Assembly (NCBI RefSeq): GCF_047663525.1
Contig: NC_092592.1
Location: forward strand, 23,642,501 to 23,706,500
Length of the DNA: 64,000 nucleotides
Source of the DNA: Anas platyrhynchos
Lineage: Eukaryota > Chordata > Aves > Anseriformes > Anatidae
Reading direction: 5' to 3'
Of this stretch, positions 1 through 10,503 are shown in pieces. Made by a program: the position numbers and the translations under genes. The stretch's first letter is position 1, and each line of letters starts with the position of its first letter. The notes under the pieces were generated by a model. It worked only from the letters and a program-made list of their open reading frames with translations, was not told the origin of the DNA and did no database searches.

Positions 1-2484
1 GCCTTGTTTGGATGAGGATGCTGCCCTAGGAAGTAGGGGAAGCAAGTAATTCTCAATAGGTTCTAGGAGTGATTATACAAACTAACAGCCAACAGGTTCA
101 TAAAGTGTTAAGCAGAGGTGTGTTTAGTATTGGAACAACATTCACAACTGTTTTGTGCAAGGAAAGGTCTGGAGGAAGAGACTAGGTTTGCCAACAGTAG
201 CCAAGGGAGGTAAAATACTAGTGGGCAAATGGTATGTGTGACCCAGTAGAGCATTTCTGCTGCTTTTACAACTTAATTGAACACTTGTCAAATATCTGAA
301 GTCTCACTGAAAGAAAGTTCTGTCTCTGTCAGAAGATGGCTTGGTACACCAAGGTACACCAAACATCTCTGTCTCTACCATCTTTGTTTGGAGTGAATAC
401 TGGATCCTAATGGTACCACTTGAAGGTACCATGTACATCAGTGTTACAGGAGGAGGTGGGGGCAGTTGATGAAGCTGGTGTAGACTCTTTAATACACTAG
501 ATAGTAGTAGATTTGTTATAACAACTAAAACGCTCTCAAAACAACAACAAAAAATAGAAATTTATTTTGAGAACTGACAGTTCCAGCATTGAGATTTTTC
601 TGTTGAGAAATACAGGCTATTCAGTCATTTTAGGTGTTCCTCTTATTTTTAGGTGTTTAAGTGTCTGACTTCAAAACTGAGCTGTGAGACGTTCCATAAT
701 GGTTAAAAATACGTGTTAAAAAAATTTACCATTCTTGTTAAGTATACTTGGCACAATAGAAAAAAGAGCACAAATATATTGTGTTGGCTGTTTCATAGGA
801 TTTTGCCATACTAGTGGCATGAGCTAAATTTGTTTTAAGAGATGATGTGTTATCTTGGCTTGAAGTTTTTGTACATTTCTTTGGCCTTTAGGTCTTGCCT
901 TCCATGTTTTGGGACGGTGCTTTTAGTACTTCCTGAATTAGAAGATTCTGGACTGAATGGCACGCTATCTTCTTGCAGTAATATTTATCTTGCTTTATAA
1001 GCATAATTATGGTTTTCAGCACAAAGCATTGCAATTGCTTCTAATTCCTCTTGTGAATGGCTATCTTCTTCTTACTGTAGGTGTTGGGCTATAAGCTCTT
1101 CAATTTCTCACTTGATGCCTGAGATAACAAAGTACCTTCTAGTACCTCAGCTCCTTTCCCCTTCAATGAAGTATGTAAAACTGTCTAGTATGAAGAATAT
1201 GTAGTGTTTAGTTTGATACATTTTCTTGGGCCTGCCTACACAATTGGCCTTTCAGAGGAAAACTATCTCCTAACCCAAAACTTTTAGTCTTCTAGAACTT
1301 AAAAGCATGGCTTTACAAGCTAAAGTACTGCTATCATTGTGTTTGATCTAGCAGGAGCTTTTGGTAGGTCTAATTAGAAGAGATCAGCAGGAAGAAAGTG
1401 TTTGGTAGAATTCGATGACTGTTTTTATTAAATTGGTTGCGGGCTGTCTGTAGGAGTTGTTGGATCAGTTCAGAGGCTGCTTCCATGCAGTGCATGTGAT
1501 GCTATGTGATATGGCCACCCAATTCCACCCTGTGGTAGGTGCAGTACTTGCAAGAAACAGTATCTCCCTAGAATACATAATTGTCATAACCTCAACCTTA
1601 GAGATGGTCAGGCTTTTTTGTACTAAAACATGGCATGCAGGTTACTGAACAGGCGGCTGGATTCTCAAGCACTCATGAAATGCAGCTGGAGTCCCTTTTG
1701 ATAGAGAGAAAATGCATGTGATTTTTAGTTAATTGCTCATTACTTATGGAAAAAGCAGTCTCAAGCTAATAAAATATTTATGCAATTTGAGTTTGGAAAT
1801 TTGTATCTCTTTGTGAGAGAACTTTGCATGCGATGCTGTAGGTGTAGGCAGAAGTGGTGATTCTTACATTTTTTTTAGAGTCCAATTGAAAAAAGAGGAG
1901 GGGAAGGATAGGAACACAGTGATAAACTTGTGTGGGATTTCAGCTTCCTTTTTAAAGTAAGGGGACGTTGAGTATGAATGAAACTTCTCAAAAAGCGTAT
2001 CATGCGTTTGCTCTTCTAAACATAGTTTGGGTGATTAGCTGTATTGAAGGGATTGTTGAACCAGTGAATGTGGAAACTAGATAGAACTAAATTATCTAGC
2101 TCATAATATTGGAACATTTTTATAAACTAGGTAGGTTCTCTACTAGTGTTAGAGTAGAAGGTTTGAACAGAGCTAAGGCAGAGAATTTTTTCAGGCTGAG
2201 GGCCTTTTGGTGCAAAGTACTTAGAAGTCCAAGGCACCTATTTCATGCTAAGCTATTCAGAGGGCTTTAATTACTTTGAGACTTCAAAAGGCCATCTGAC
2301 GTGAGGGTATGTTTTCCATATTGTGACCATTTTTCACATCATAATTGCTACTTGGTATTGCTAATAACTTAATGATTTTAATCAACCTGAGCTGTATTCA
2401 TTTTTAGGAGTTGTGAAAGACAGTTGGGAAGATCTCTCGATAGAGCGAGAAAGAACTGAGCACGTGAACCAAAATAGTTATGAC
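1..2484 (+). repeat. Block A: third copy of KIF20B intron 16/E17 DNA
   Basis: Aligns without gaps to 32348-34831 (offset 32347) and 41398-43881 (offset 41397). I saw two differences from both other copies: T at 57 and G at 713. The window edge cuts the left end. The right end stops abruptly inside E17. It has the same orientation as the gene and lies upstream of its promoter. Confidence 0.97.
2408..2484 (+). pseudogene. KIF20B: Truncated KIF20B E17 fragment
   Basis: The first 77 bases of E17 after an intact catttttag acceptor. The reading frame is broken at 2484/2485, where protease-like provirus sequence starts. No splice donor follows, so this fragment cannot act as a normal internal exon. 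E16 and anything upstream would lie left of the window. Confidence 0.9.
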
Positions 2485-2635
2485 CTGGGGAATCTACCCT
2501 AGCGGATCCTCCACTGATTATAATGAAGCTAGGGGAGGAATGGAAGTGAAATTTCTTATTGAGATGGGGCAACGTATTCAGTTCTAAATCAAGCATTAAT
2601 GCCTTCACAGAATTATTATGTTAGGGTAAAAGGTG

Positions 2636-3218
2636 TGTTGTGGTTTAACCCGGCTGGCAGCTAAACACCACGCAGCCGTTCGCTCCCCCTCCCCCTCCCT
2701 CTCTGGGACGGGGGAGAGAAATGGAAAGTGAAGCCCGTGAGTTGAGATAAAGACAGTTTAATAAGACAAAATAATAATAATAATAATAATAGTAATAATA
2801 CAATGATGATAATAGTACCACTACTAATAATGTGTACAAACGAGTGATGCACAATGCAATTGCTCACCACCCGCTGACCAATGCCCAGCCTAACCCCGAG
2901 AGCAGTCCGGCCCCCTCCCCCCCGGCTAGCCACCCCTATGTATTGTTTAGCATGACGTCAGATGGTATGGAATACCCCTTTGGCTAGTTTGGGTCACCTG
3001 TCCTGGGTCTGTCCCTTCCCAGCTCTTACTGCAACCCCAGCCTGCCTGTTGGCAGGACAGAGCAAGAAGCTGAGATGTCCTTGGCTTAGTATAAGCACTG
3101 CTCTGCAACAATTAAAACATCAGGGTGTTATCAACACTCTTCTCATCCTAAGCCAAAACGTAGCATTCTACCAGCTACTAGGAAGAAAATTAACTCTGTC
3201 CTAACTGAAACCAGGACA
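2636..3218. mobile_element. Solo LTR nested in the provirus, with 5-bp target duplication
   Basis: 583 bases, TGTTGTGGTTTAAC...CCAGGACA, flanked by AGGTG on both sides (2631-2635 and 3219-3223). It is inserted in the protease region of the older provirus and carries an AAT-rich microsatellite. A related element is at 20728-21238. The 5-bp duplication points to an ERVK- or ERVL-type integrase rather than the 4 bp typical of gammaretroviruses. No internal retroviral genes remain. Confidence 0.93.
2769..2820. repeat. (AAT)n-like microsatellite in the LTR
   Basis: AAT/TAA units with a few substitutions, inside the solo LTR. Confidence 0.9.
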
Positions 3219-3534
3219 AGGTGTAACCGAAAAGGCTTATTTTTGTGAACCTTTGAAGTACAAGTTAGGGAAACAATGGGGCATACACAGATTTTTATAT
3301 ACGCCTAACTCCTCATGGGCACCCTTAGGTAGAGATTTATTAGAGCAATTAGGAGCAGAAACTGTCGTTGAAAAAGGGAAAATGAAATTAAGAATAGGAG
3401 AAGAACAACTAATAAATGTGTTAAGCTTGGCACTAATACAAACTGACCCTAAAAGTGAAATACCTTTAGAGATCACAGATCAATATGTCCAGGAGTTTGG
3501 GCTACCGAAGTCCCTGGAAGAGCTAAAAATGTGA

Positions 3535-5114
3535 CCTTAATAATTATTAAATTAAAGCCAGGAGAGAAACCCGTTAAGGTTAAGTAATATCCTTTGAGGA
3601 TAGAAGATAGGAAAGGAATTAAAGAGATAATTGATAAATTTTTACAGTATGGATTATTGATTGAATGTGAATCAGAATACAATACACCCATATTGCCAAT
3701 TAAAAAGGCAGATGAAAAAGCTATAGGTTAGTTCAGGATTTGAGGGCCATAAGTAAAATCACTGAGGATATACATCCAGTAGTGGCAAACCCTTATACTT
3801 TGCCGACTAAATTAAAGAATAGTCAAGTCTGGTTTACCGTACTGGATTTAAAAGACGCCTTCTTCTGCCTAGGCTTAGCCACAGAAAGCCAAAACCTATT
3901 TGCCTTTGAATGGGAAAATCCCAATTCAGGCAGAAAGACGCAGCTTACGTGGACATTACTACCTCAAGGATTCAAGAATAGCCCCACTATTTTTGGAAAC
4001 CAATTAGCAAGGGAACTCGAAACATGGATGCCTCCAGACACTGAAGGTGCTTTGTTACAATATGTAGATGATCTCTTAATAGCTACCGAGACTAAAGGGA
4101 GCTGTATTCAATGGACTATAAGTTTTCTTAATTTTCTGGGTTTAAAATGGATATCAAGTCTCTTGACAGAAAGTCCAGCTGGCTCAACAAAGTGTGACCT
4201 ATCTGGGATTTGAAATTTCGGGAGGACAACGAGAACTAGGAACTGAACATAAGGAAGTCATTTGCCGGACTCCAGAACCTCAAACGGTAAAGGAGCTACA
4301 AACCTTTTTAGGAATGACAGGTTGGTGTCGCCTTTGGATTTATAATTATGGACGATTGGTAAAGCCTCTATGTGAATTGATAAAGATTAACCAGTCAAAG
4401 TTAGTCTGGACTGGAGAAGCACAAAAAGTCTTTAAACAACTTAAACAAGAATTGATGATTTTAAAATATCAAGCAATATTAGTAGAACAAGATGATGTGG
4501 GAATTGTGGTCATTAACATCGTAAATCCAGCTTCTTTCCTTAGTGGAACTCTGGATCAACCCATAACCCATGATTGTATAGAAACAATGGAGACTGTGTA
4601 TTCTAATCGACCCGATCTTAAGGAAGAACTTTTAGAAGATGCTGACGAATCTTGGTATACTGATGGAAGCAGCTTTGTGAAACAAGGACAACGTAAGGCA
4701 GGGTACGCCATTACAACCACTCAACAGGTAATCAAGTCCAAACCATTACCCCCTGGGACGTCCACCCAGAAAGCAGAGACAATTGCTCTTATGCGAGCAC
4801 TGGAACTAGCAGCAGGAAGGAAAATAAATATTTGGACAGATCCTAAATATACATTCGGCATGGTACATGCTCATGGAGCAATTTGGAAAGAAGAAATTTT
4901 AAAATTGTTAGAGGCTGTAAAACAACCAGAAAAGGTAGCTATCATGCATTGTCAGGGACACCAAAAGGGGAACACTGATTTTGAAATTGGAAATCGATTG
5001 GCAAAGGCTAAGCGGGCAGCTGAAATAACTGAGGTGAAGGCATTGTCTTTGATACCAGATGGTAAAATCCAAACTATATCCAAATTATACAAAAGAAGAC
5101 TTAAAATTAATTGA
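3535..5114 (+). pseudogene. ERV reverse transcriptase and RNase H remnant
   Basis: RT fingers and palm in broken frames. Bases 3740-4213 hold the LDLKDAFF motif, LPQGFKNSP, and the catalytic YVDD (4061-4072). A frame change near 4194 leads to thumb and connection, then an RNase H domain with a YTDGSS active-site segment (about 4655-4672). Stop codons occur around 3584 and 3729 and at 4211-4213. The shifts between frames show it cannot make a full polymerase. Confidence 0.92.
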
Positions 5115-6239
5115 AGATTTGAAAGGTAAAATGAAACCAGATGGACGAGTATATTTAAAAGATAACCACATAATAATACCCTCTAATTTGACATGGCTCA
5201 TAGTTCTTACAGAACACAATAAAACACATTGGGGAGCTGGCACACTGCATAAGAGCCTGAGTCAGATATTAGTGGAACAAAATTTATATACAACAATAAA
5301 ACAAGTAACTCAACAATGTAGCATTTGCTTACACAATAACCCCAATACCAAGAATAGAATAAAATTCGGAATAATCAGTAAAGGAAATTATTCGGGGCAA
5401 CTGTGGCAAATTGATTTTTCCGAACTCCCTAGAAAAGGGGGGTATTGTTATTTACTGGTTCTGACTGACATGATTTCAGGAAGGCCTGAAGCCTTTCCCT
5501 GTCGAACAAACAAAGCAAGAAGAAGTGGTTAAAGTCTTGTTAAATGAAATAATACCATGCTTTGGGATTCTAGTAGCCATGTCTTCTGATAGAGTTTCAC
5601 ATTTTTGTGTGCAAGTGGTACAACAGTTAAGTAAGATTCTAAAGATATTCTAAAGACAACTGCATACTCTTTATAGACCGCAGGCAAGTGGACAGGTAGA
5701 AAAAATGAAACATTTAATTAAACAACAAATAGCTAAAATCGGACAAGAATCTAATTTGTCAGGACCTCAATCCCTCCCTTTAGCATTACTTAGAATTTGA
5801 GTTAAACCTAGAATAAAAGGGAATTTGAGTCCCTTTGAAATCTTACATGGAAGGCCGTGTCCATTTCTATTTAGTGGAGAGGATCGAACGCAGTTAGGAT
5901 TAGAATATTTATATGCATATATAACTGAACTTCAGAAATAATTAAATAAAGTACATAAATTTGTTCTCAGGACCTGGGCTAGACGATTGGATCAACCAAT
6001 CCACCCTTTTAAGCTCAGGGATTATATATATATGTAAAGACTTTTTCAGGACAACCCCTAGAGGAAAAACGGAAGGAAAGTGGACGGGACCATACCAGGT
6101 ATTACTGACAACACACACCGCCATTAAGATTAAGGAGCAAGCAGCTTGGATCCACGATTCAAGGGTGAAGAAGGCCCTGGCGAGGATATGGACCACGACC
6201 CCAATTGGACCAGCAAAATTGCGTTTTTCCAGATCCTAA
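5059..6239 (+). pseudogene. ERV integrase remnant
   Basis: Bases 5059-5532 hold an HHCC zinc finger (HNKTH, then CSIC) and the first catalytic Asp in WQIDFSELP. The core continues in degraded form to about 5930: a second Asp and a SGQVE-type Glu segment (near 5689) are recognisable in other frames. Bases 5961-6239 hold a GPY/F-type C-terminal domain (KWTGPYQVL), common to gamma- and epsilonretroviral integrases. At least two frameshifts and internal stops are present. Confidence 0.9.
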
Positions 6240-7363
6240 TGATTGTGGGGGTGTGGTTGTCAGATTTGGGATGGGCAACTTGGGACGAGAACTTACACCT
6301 GACCTTAATACAAACTGTATCTCAAGTGATTAATAAGACGAACTGTTGGGTATGCACCCATCTGCCAGAGCATGGGAATACGGGTATATCGTTAATTGGG
6401 ATTCCCTTGCCTGCAAACTTATCTTGGACTAATTTGTGGGAAAACACATCTTGGGGTCAAAAAAATATGAAGAAGTTTTGGAACTAGAAGTTAGTAGCTT
6501 TGTGCCATTGGAATCTTACTATGTATGTGTACAAAGGTGTAACCCGCCTAAGGGTATGGGAAAACAGGATTGTATAAATATGGGTACTACTTATGTGGGA
6601 AATCAGACATCTTGTAATCAAACAATTGATATTAGTACAACTAGCAGTTGGGCAAATTCAACCAGCTGGCCAGTTCCAGAAGGAAAAGGGTGGTATTGGC
6701 TATGCAATGATACAGCCCGTAAGGTCTTGCCCGAGAACTGGATCTTGGAGCAGTAGTCCCCAGTATGACAGTACATGATGTAGTGCCTCGAGGTTACTTG
6801 AGAAATCATATCTGGAGAATCAGACAAAAATTAACAATCCATTGATAAAGAGACACACCGCTTTTCATAGTTTTGTTCGATGGTTTATCACATGGTTAGG
6901 AGTGAGTGAATTGGAAAAGGCAATAGTTAATATTTCTGCAATTATAGAGAAGTTAGAAAACAAAACTCTGGATGCTATAAAGGCTCAACAAGAAGAGATA
7001 TCTAGTTTATCACAGGTAGTATTACAAAATCGGATGGCCCTAGACTTGTTACTGGCCGCTCAAGGGGGAGTCTGTACAGTAATAAATACAAGTTGTTGTA
7101 TGTATGTAGATCAGAGTGGAAGGATCTCTACCGACCTGGAAGAAATATGGAAGCAGACAAGGGTCCTACCTGAGATCAGTAAAGATGATCTTTCATGGAG
7201 TTTTAGTGAAATATGGAATAAGTTAACCTCCTGGTTGCCCAACTTCCAATGGTTGAAACAAGTGTTCACTGCTCTAATCACATTAGTAGTGTTAGGAATA
7301 TTTGTGTGCATGTTGTTTAGATGCCTGCTTTGTTGTGTTACTGTATATAATGAAAGTATCTGA
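6146..7363 (+). pseudogene. ERV envelope remnant (SU and TM)
   Basis: Overlaps the integrase end, as usual in gammaretroviruses. A hydrophobic signal segment lies near 6215-6280 and a CWVC motif (6344-6355) in SU. The frame breaks near an A7 run at about 6460, continues in another frame to a stop at 6756, and resumes for TM at 6842-7363. TM has a heptad region, a CX6CC motif (7073-7099) and a membrane span (about 7252-7335). SU is short for the family. The breaks make it non-coding as a whole; the TM part alone stays open. Confidence 0.9.
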
Positions 7364-7380
7364 TGCAAAAGAATTTGCAT

Positions 7381-7399
7381 GGGAAAAGAAAAGGGGGGA
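7381..7399 (+). promoter_or_regulatory. Polypurine tract of the provirus
   Basis: A purine-only run, GGGAAAAGAAAAGGGGGGA, just before the 3' LTR; it marks plus-strand priming and fixes the LTR start at about 7401. Confidence 0.85.
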
Positions 7400-7400
7400 T

Positions 7401-7973
7401 TGATTAAGGAGGTATTGGGGAGGCATTGGGGAGGCAAGGACAATCCCCAGACATGGACTGTATATCTCGAAACAAGACACTGGAACTCATGATAAGGAAG
7501 CGGCAGACGGACAGAGAAACAAATGTAAGGACTATAAATCTCAAAACTGGACATTGGAATTCATTATAAAGATACAACAAACGGAAGAATTGGCAACAAC
7601 CAGCTCTCGCAATTAAGAAACGTGCCAATTCAGCAGATTCCTGACCAAAGGTGAAAAGTACACTGTGAGGAAGACTCGGGGTCTTCCTCCCAGAGACCCC
7701 TGCCCACGTCCCAAAGACCCCTGCCCACAATTGTTGGAAGGCTCTACGCAGGCGCAAGGTGCCAAAAGGCTAATTAGCATGAGAAGCGAGGGAAGGCGGG
7801 GATAGGTAATGCATATGTATAGGCGCTTGTAGAATATTGATAGATTGATCGTATAAATTCAAGACTGCTTTCCGCTCTGGGTATGCACGATAGGTGGAGA
7901 GATCCCCCGTGCATCCAGCGCTGCAATAAAGAATATACCACTTAAAGGAATTTTGGCTTCGATCTTTGAATCA
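7401..7973 (+). repeat. 3' LTR of the ERV1 provirus
   Basis: Starts TGATTAAGG after the polypurine tract and is taken to end at TTGAATCA, an imperfect inverted match of its start. It holds a TATAAA at 7852-7857 and an AATAAA at 7925-7930, the expected U3-R-U5 order. No 5' LTR is in the window for comparison, so the right edge is approximate and no target duplication can be read. Confidence 0.75.
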
Positions 7974-10269
7974 AAAGTGTGGAACGAAATGTTGGTAAAG
8001 TACAGTCTAGGTCTTCACTAAGAGACCTACTCAGTTGTTTTTCCCGACTGCAATGATTACTACACGTGCACACAAGCATTAAGCATACAGCCCTGTTACA
8101 AAGGATTTTCTTCAGGACATATTTTGTGTCATACGCTTAAAAGTCTGGACGGACTCAGAAGTCTGGGAGGCTGTAGTTTTCCTCACCTTTCCAGGCGAGG
8201 CCTGCTCCATGACATAGTGTTGTGGTTCCCCTTAAGGGCTACTGACTTGCATTGTTGGTAGTGGGAAATCCCTCAGCTTCTGAGCTTCTGTCATCTGTGG
8301 TTAGCATCTCTATTGCAGTGGTTTCAGTGTCCTACCTCTGTCACTGCTGGAGATGCATGTTCTTCTCCAGTTCTTCAGCCATAAACTATCTCTCATCTTC
8401 ATGTACCCACCCTAAGAATTGTACTGCTAATGTTAGGTTTCAATACGTAGTTTACCAGTTTAGGTTTCTGTGCTGCTTCCTTTACATACTTTTCAATTAA
8501 TTTAAGTAATCAAAATTCTTCTGAACTATCTAAAGTCAAAAGCTAGACTACCTTCTGAACATTCATATACTGGCACCTTGTGTGTGCAATGCTTTATTTT
8601 TTTTTTCAGTTTTCTTGTAGATAGTCAGAAAATTCAACTGTTTGAGCAGATGCACAGAGTAACCAAAGGCTCCATATTCTTTCATTTCACTGCAAGTACG
8701 TAATTCCTATCCAGCTGTAATTCATAGCCAGTGACTCTAATAAAGCTGAGCTTCATTCAGCACCTGATTTGCTGCTGGTTCAGTACCACATCCCATCTGT
8801 GGTCCATCTGGCTTCTACAAGAAACCCTCTATTTTTTTTTTTCTATTGTACAGTTTCACGCAGCAGGATTTCATGGAAAGGGAGGAAGTTCAGAGTTGAC
8901 CTAAATCTTCTGTGGAAGTCAATAGGAATAGGATTTCTTGCTGCAGTTAAAGCTGCACGCTCTTTAAAGCCTACCTTGGCTTGTAAAGCCAGATGTGCCA
9001 GCTCAAGAGGAGTTCATAGGTGAAATTGTTAAATGGATGTCTAGTGCTGTTCCTAGGTAAATGTGTTTGTAACAACGTTTAAGACTTCCTCCTCAAACTT
9101 GTCTCAGAGAAGTGCAGAATTATTTATGACAGCTGTATATTTACAGAAGTGGCATCAGTTTCACCATTAAATTCTATGGAGTCCCATGAAGTGAAACCAT
9201 TTTACAAAGTCTGTCAGAAGCTGTCAGCAAGCACAATGTCTCACAGGCACGTAAATAAGGCCTTTAGCCTTGTTTCAGCTGTGTAGTCTTATGTATACGC
9301 ATGCAAACATCAGAAACTGCAACAGAAGACTACCAGAACACCACTATCTAGATAAGTCCATCAGTCCCCTAGTAATATTGAGTCTTACCTAGTTCTCTAG
9401 TCAAACACTGCTATGTTTTGTCTTCCCTGTTGTTTTTGTCAATTTTAACAACAGAAAATGTTATTTATCGTAAACTGATTATATCTATAGGTCATTTTAG
9501 TGAAAACTTAAAACTGTGGTTTCAGGATTGAGATAAAGCATTGGTTCGTATGTACTGATGCCTACTGTAACCTGTTTATCTCTTGCTGCAGGCTAACTTT
9601 TCAGAGGAGTTTACGCACTAATCCTTCATCTTATTTACAAGCGAAATTCACACTGAAAAATTCATTAGGCAGAAATAGAGTTTCTCCAAGGTTTAAGAGA
9701 AAACATAGGATATCAGTTTCTCTAAGGAAGAGTTTGTTTCTGAAATTGCTCATTTTAATACTTAGAGATTCACAGTAAGCTGAATTTTTATTTTTCTCCA
9801 GAGATGTTGACCCAAAACAAAAACTATTCCTCTAGAGGGATTTAAAACATGTTTCAAGTAAGTGCTATAAACTTGTTCTATTTTTGAGTGAATAAGGACT
9901 CTCCTGAGAAACAAACTTGGGGTTATTTTACAACCTAAAAATACCAAATTGTACAACAGAATGTCTCGTGATCAAATTGCAAAATGAAACACTGTGACTT
10001 GAATTGATTAGTGACTGATCAGTTACAACTTGCAAATTATTTGCAAATATTTCTGTTCCAGAAGACTGCAAGTTATTGACAGTGTGACATTGGAGGCAAA
10101 GGCTTTGGAGGGGTGAGAGTAAACTACTTGTTCCAGGAGATGTTAACATCAGTATTGGACACTTCAAGACACATTTAATTACACAACAGAAGCACTATTT
10201 TTAAAATAGCATTTTTACTATGAGAACAGCCTAATTACTGGCTTCCGCTGTACAAAAAAAAAAATAAAA

Positions 10270-10302
10270 AATTTCTGCTAGTCTATCAATCTAGCAGAAA
10301 TT
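10270..10302. repeat. Perfect 12-bp inverted repeat with 9-base loop
   Basis: AATTTCTGCTAG (10270-10281) is followed by a 9-base loop and its exact reverse complement (10291-10302). No T-run or RNA gene context is evident. Confidence 0.9.
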
Positions 10303-10466
10303 GTATCCACGGCAGTTTGTCTATTAATCTAGCAATGTTTTGGATTGGCTGATTAGCAGTCAAACTTACATTTCATCAGACAGAACATGCTGTCTTCCAT
10401 TTGATATGGCAGGGCCCTGGAAAGACTCCTCCTTCAAGCTACTTATTGAAACCAGGATCCATTTCA

Positions 10467-10503
10467 TTTTTTTGTTGTTGTTGTTTGTTTGTTTTGTTTG
10501 TTT
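10467..10503. repeat. TTG/TTTG simple repeat
   Basis: T-rich tract of TTG and TTTG units, with an A-rich AAAAC tract about 10 bases further on. Confidence 0.85.

Larger units (their letters stand above)
2485..3534 (+). pseudogene. ERV protease and start of RT, interrupted by a solo LTR
   Basis: Bases 2485-2635 encode the start of a retroviral aspartic protease, with a one-base frame slip around the active-site region and no intact D-T/S-G. The frame resumes after the solo LTR at 3219 and contains the PLGRDLL segment typical of the protease C terminus near 3329-3350. The open stretch ends at 3534. The 5-base target duplication repeats one protease codon region on each side of the LTR. Confidence 0.85.
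2485..7973 (+). mobile_element. 5'-truncated gammaretrovirus-like (ERV1) provirus
   Basis: Order on the + strand: protease remnant, reverse transcriptase, RNase H, integrase, env, polypurine tract, 3' LTR. The 5' LTR, primer-binding site and gag are absent; sequence begins in the protease region, directly against E17. Gammaretro-like features are the LPQGFKNSPTIF and YVDD motifs of the RT, a GPY/F-type integrase tail, and a transmembrane subunit with a CX6CC motif. Each gene is broken by frameshifts and stops, so it is an old, dead copy. A solo LTR is nested at 2636-3218. Confidence 0.93.

Noticed and set aside
2645-2933. Minus-strand frames with poly-Tyr or poly-Ile
   Set aside because: Translation of the AAT microsatellite within the solo LTR.
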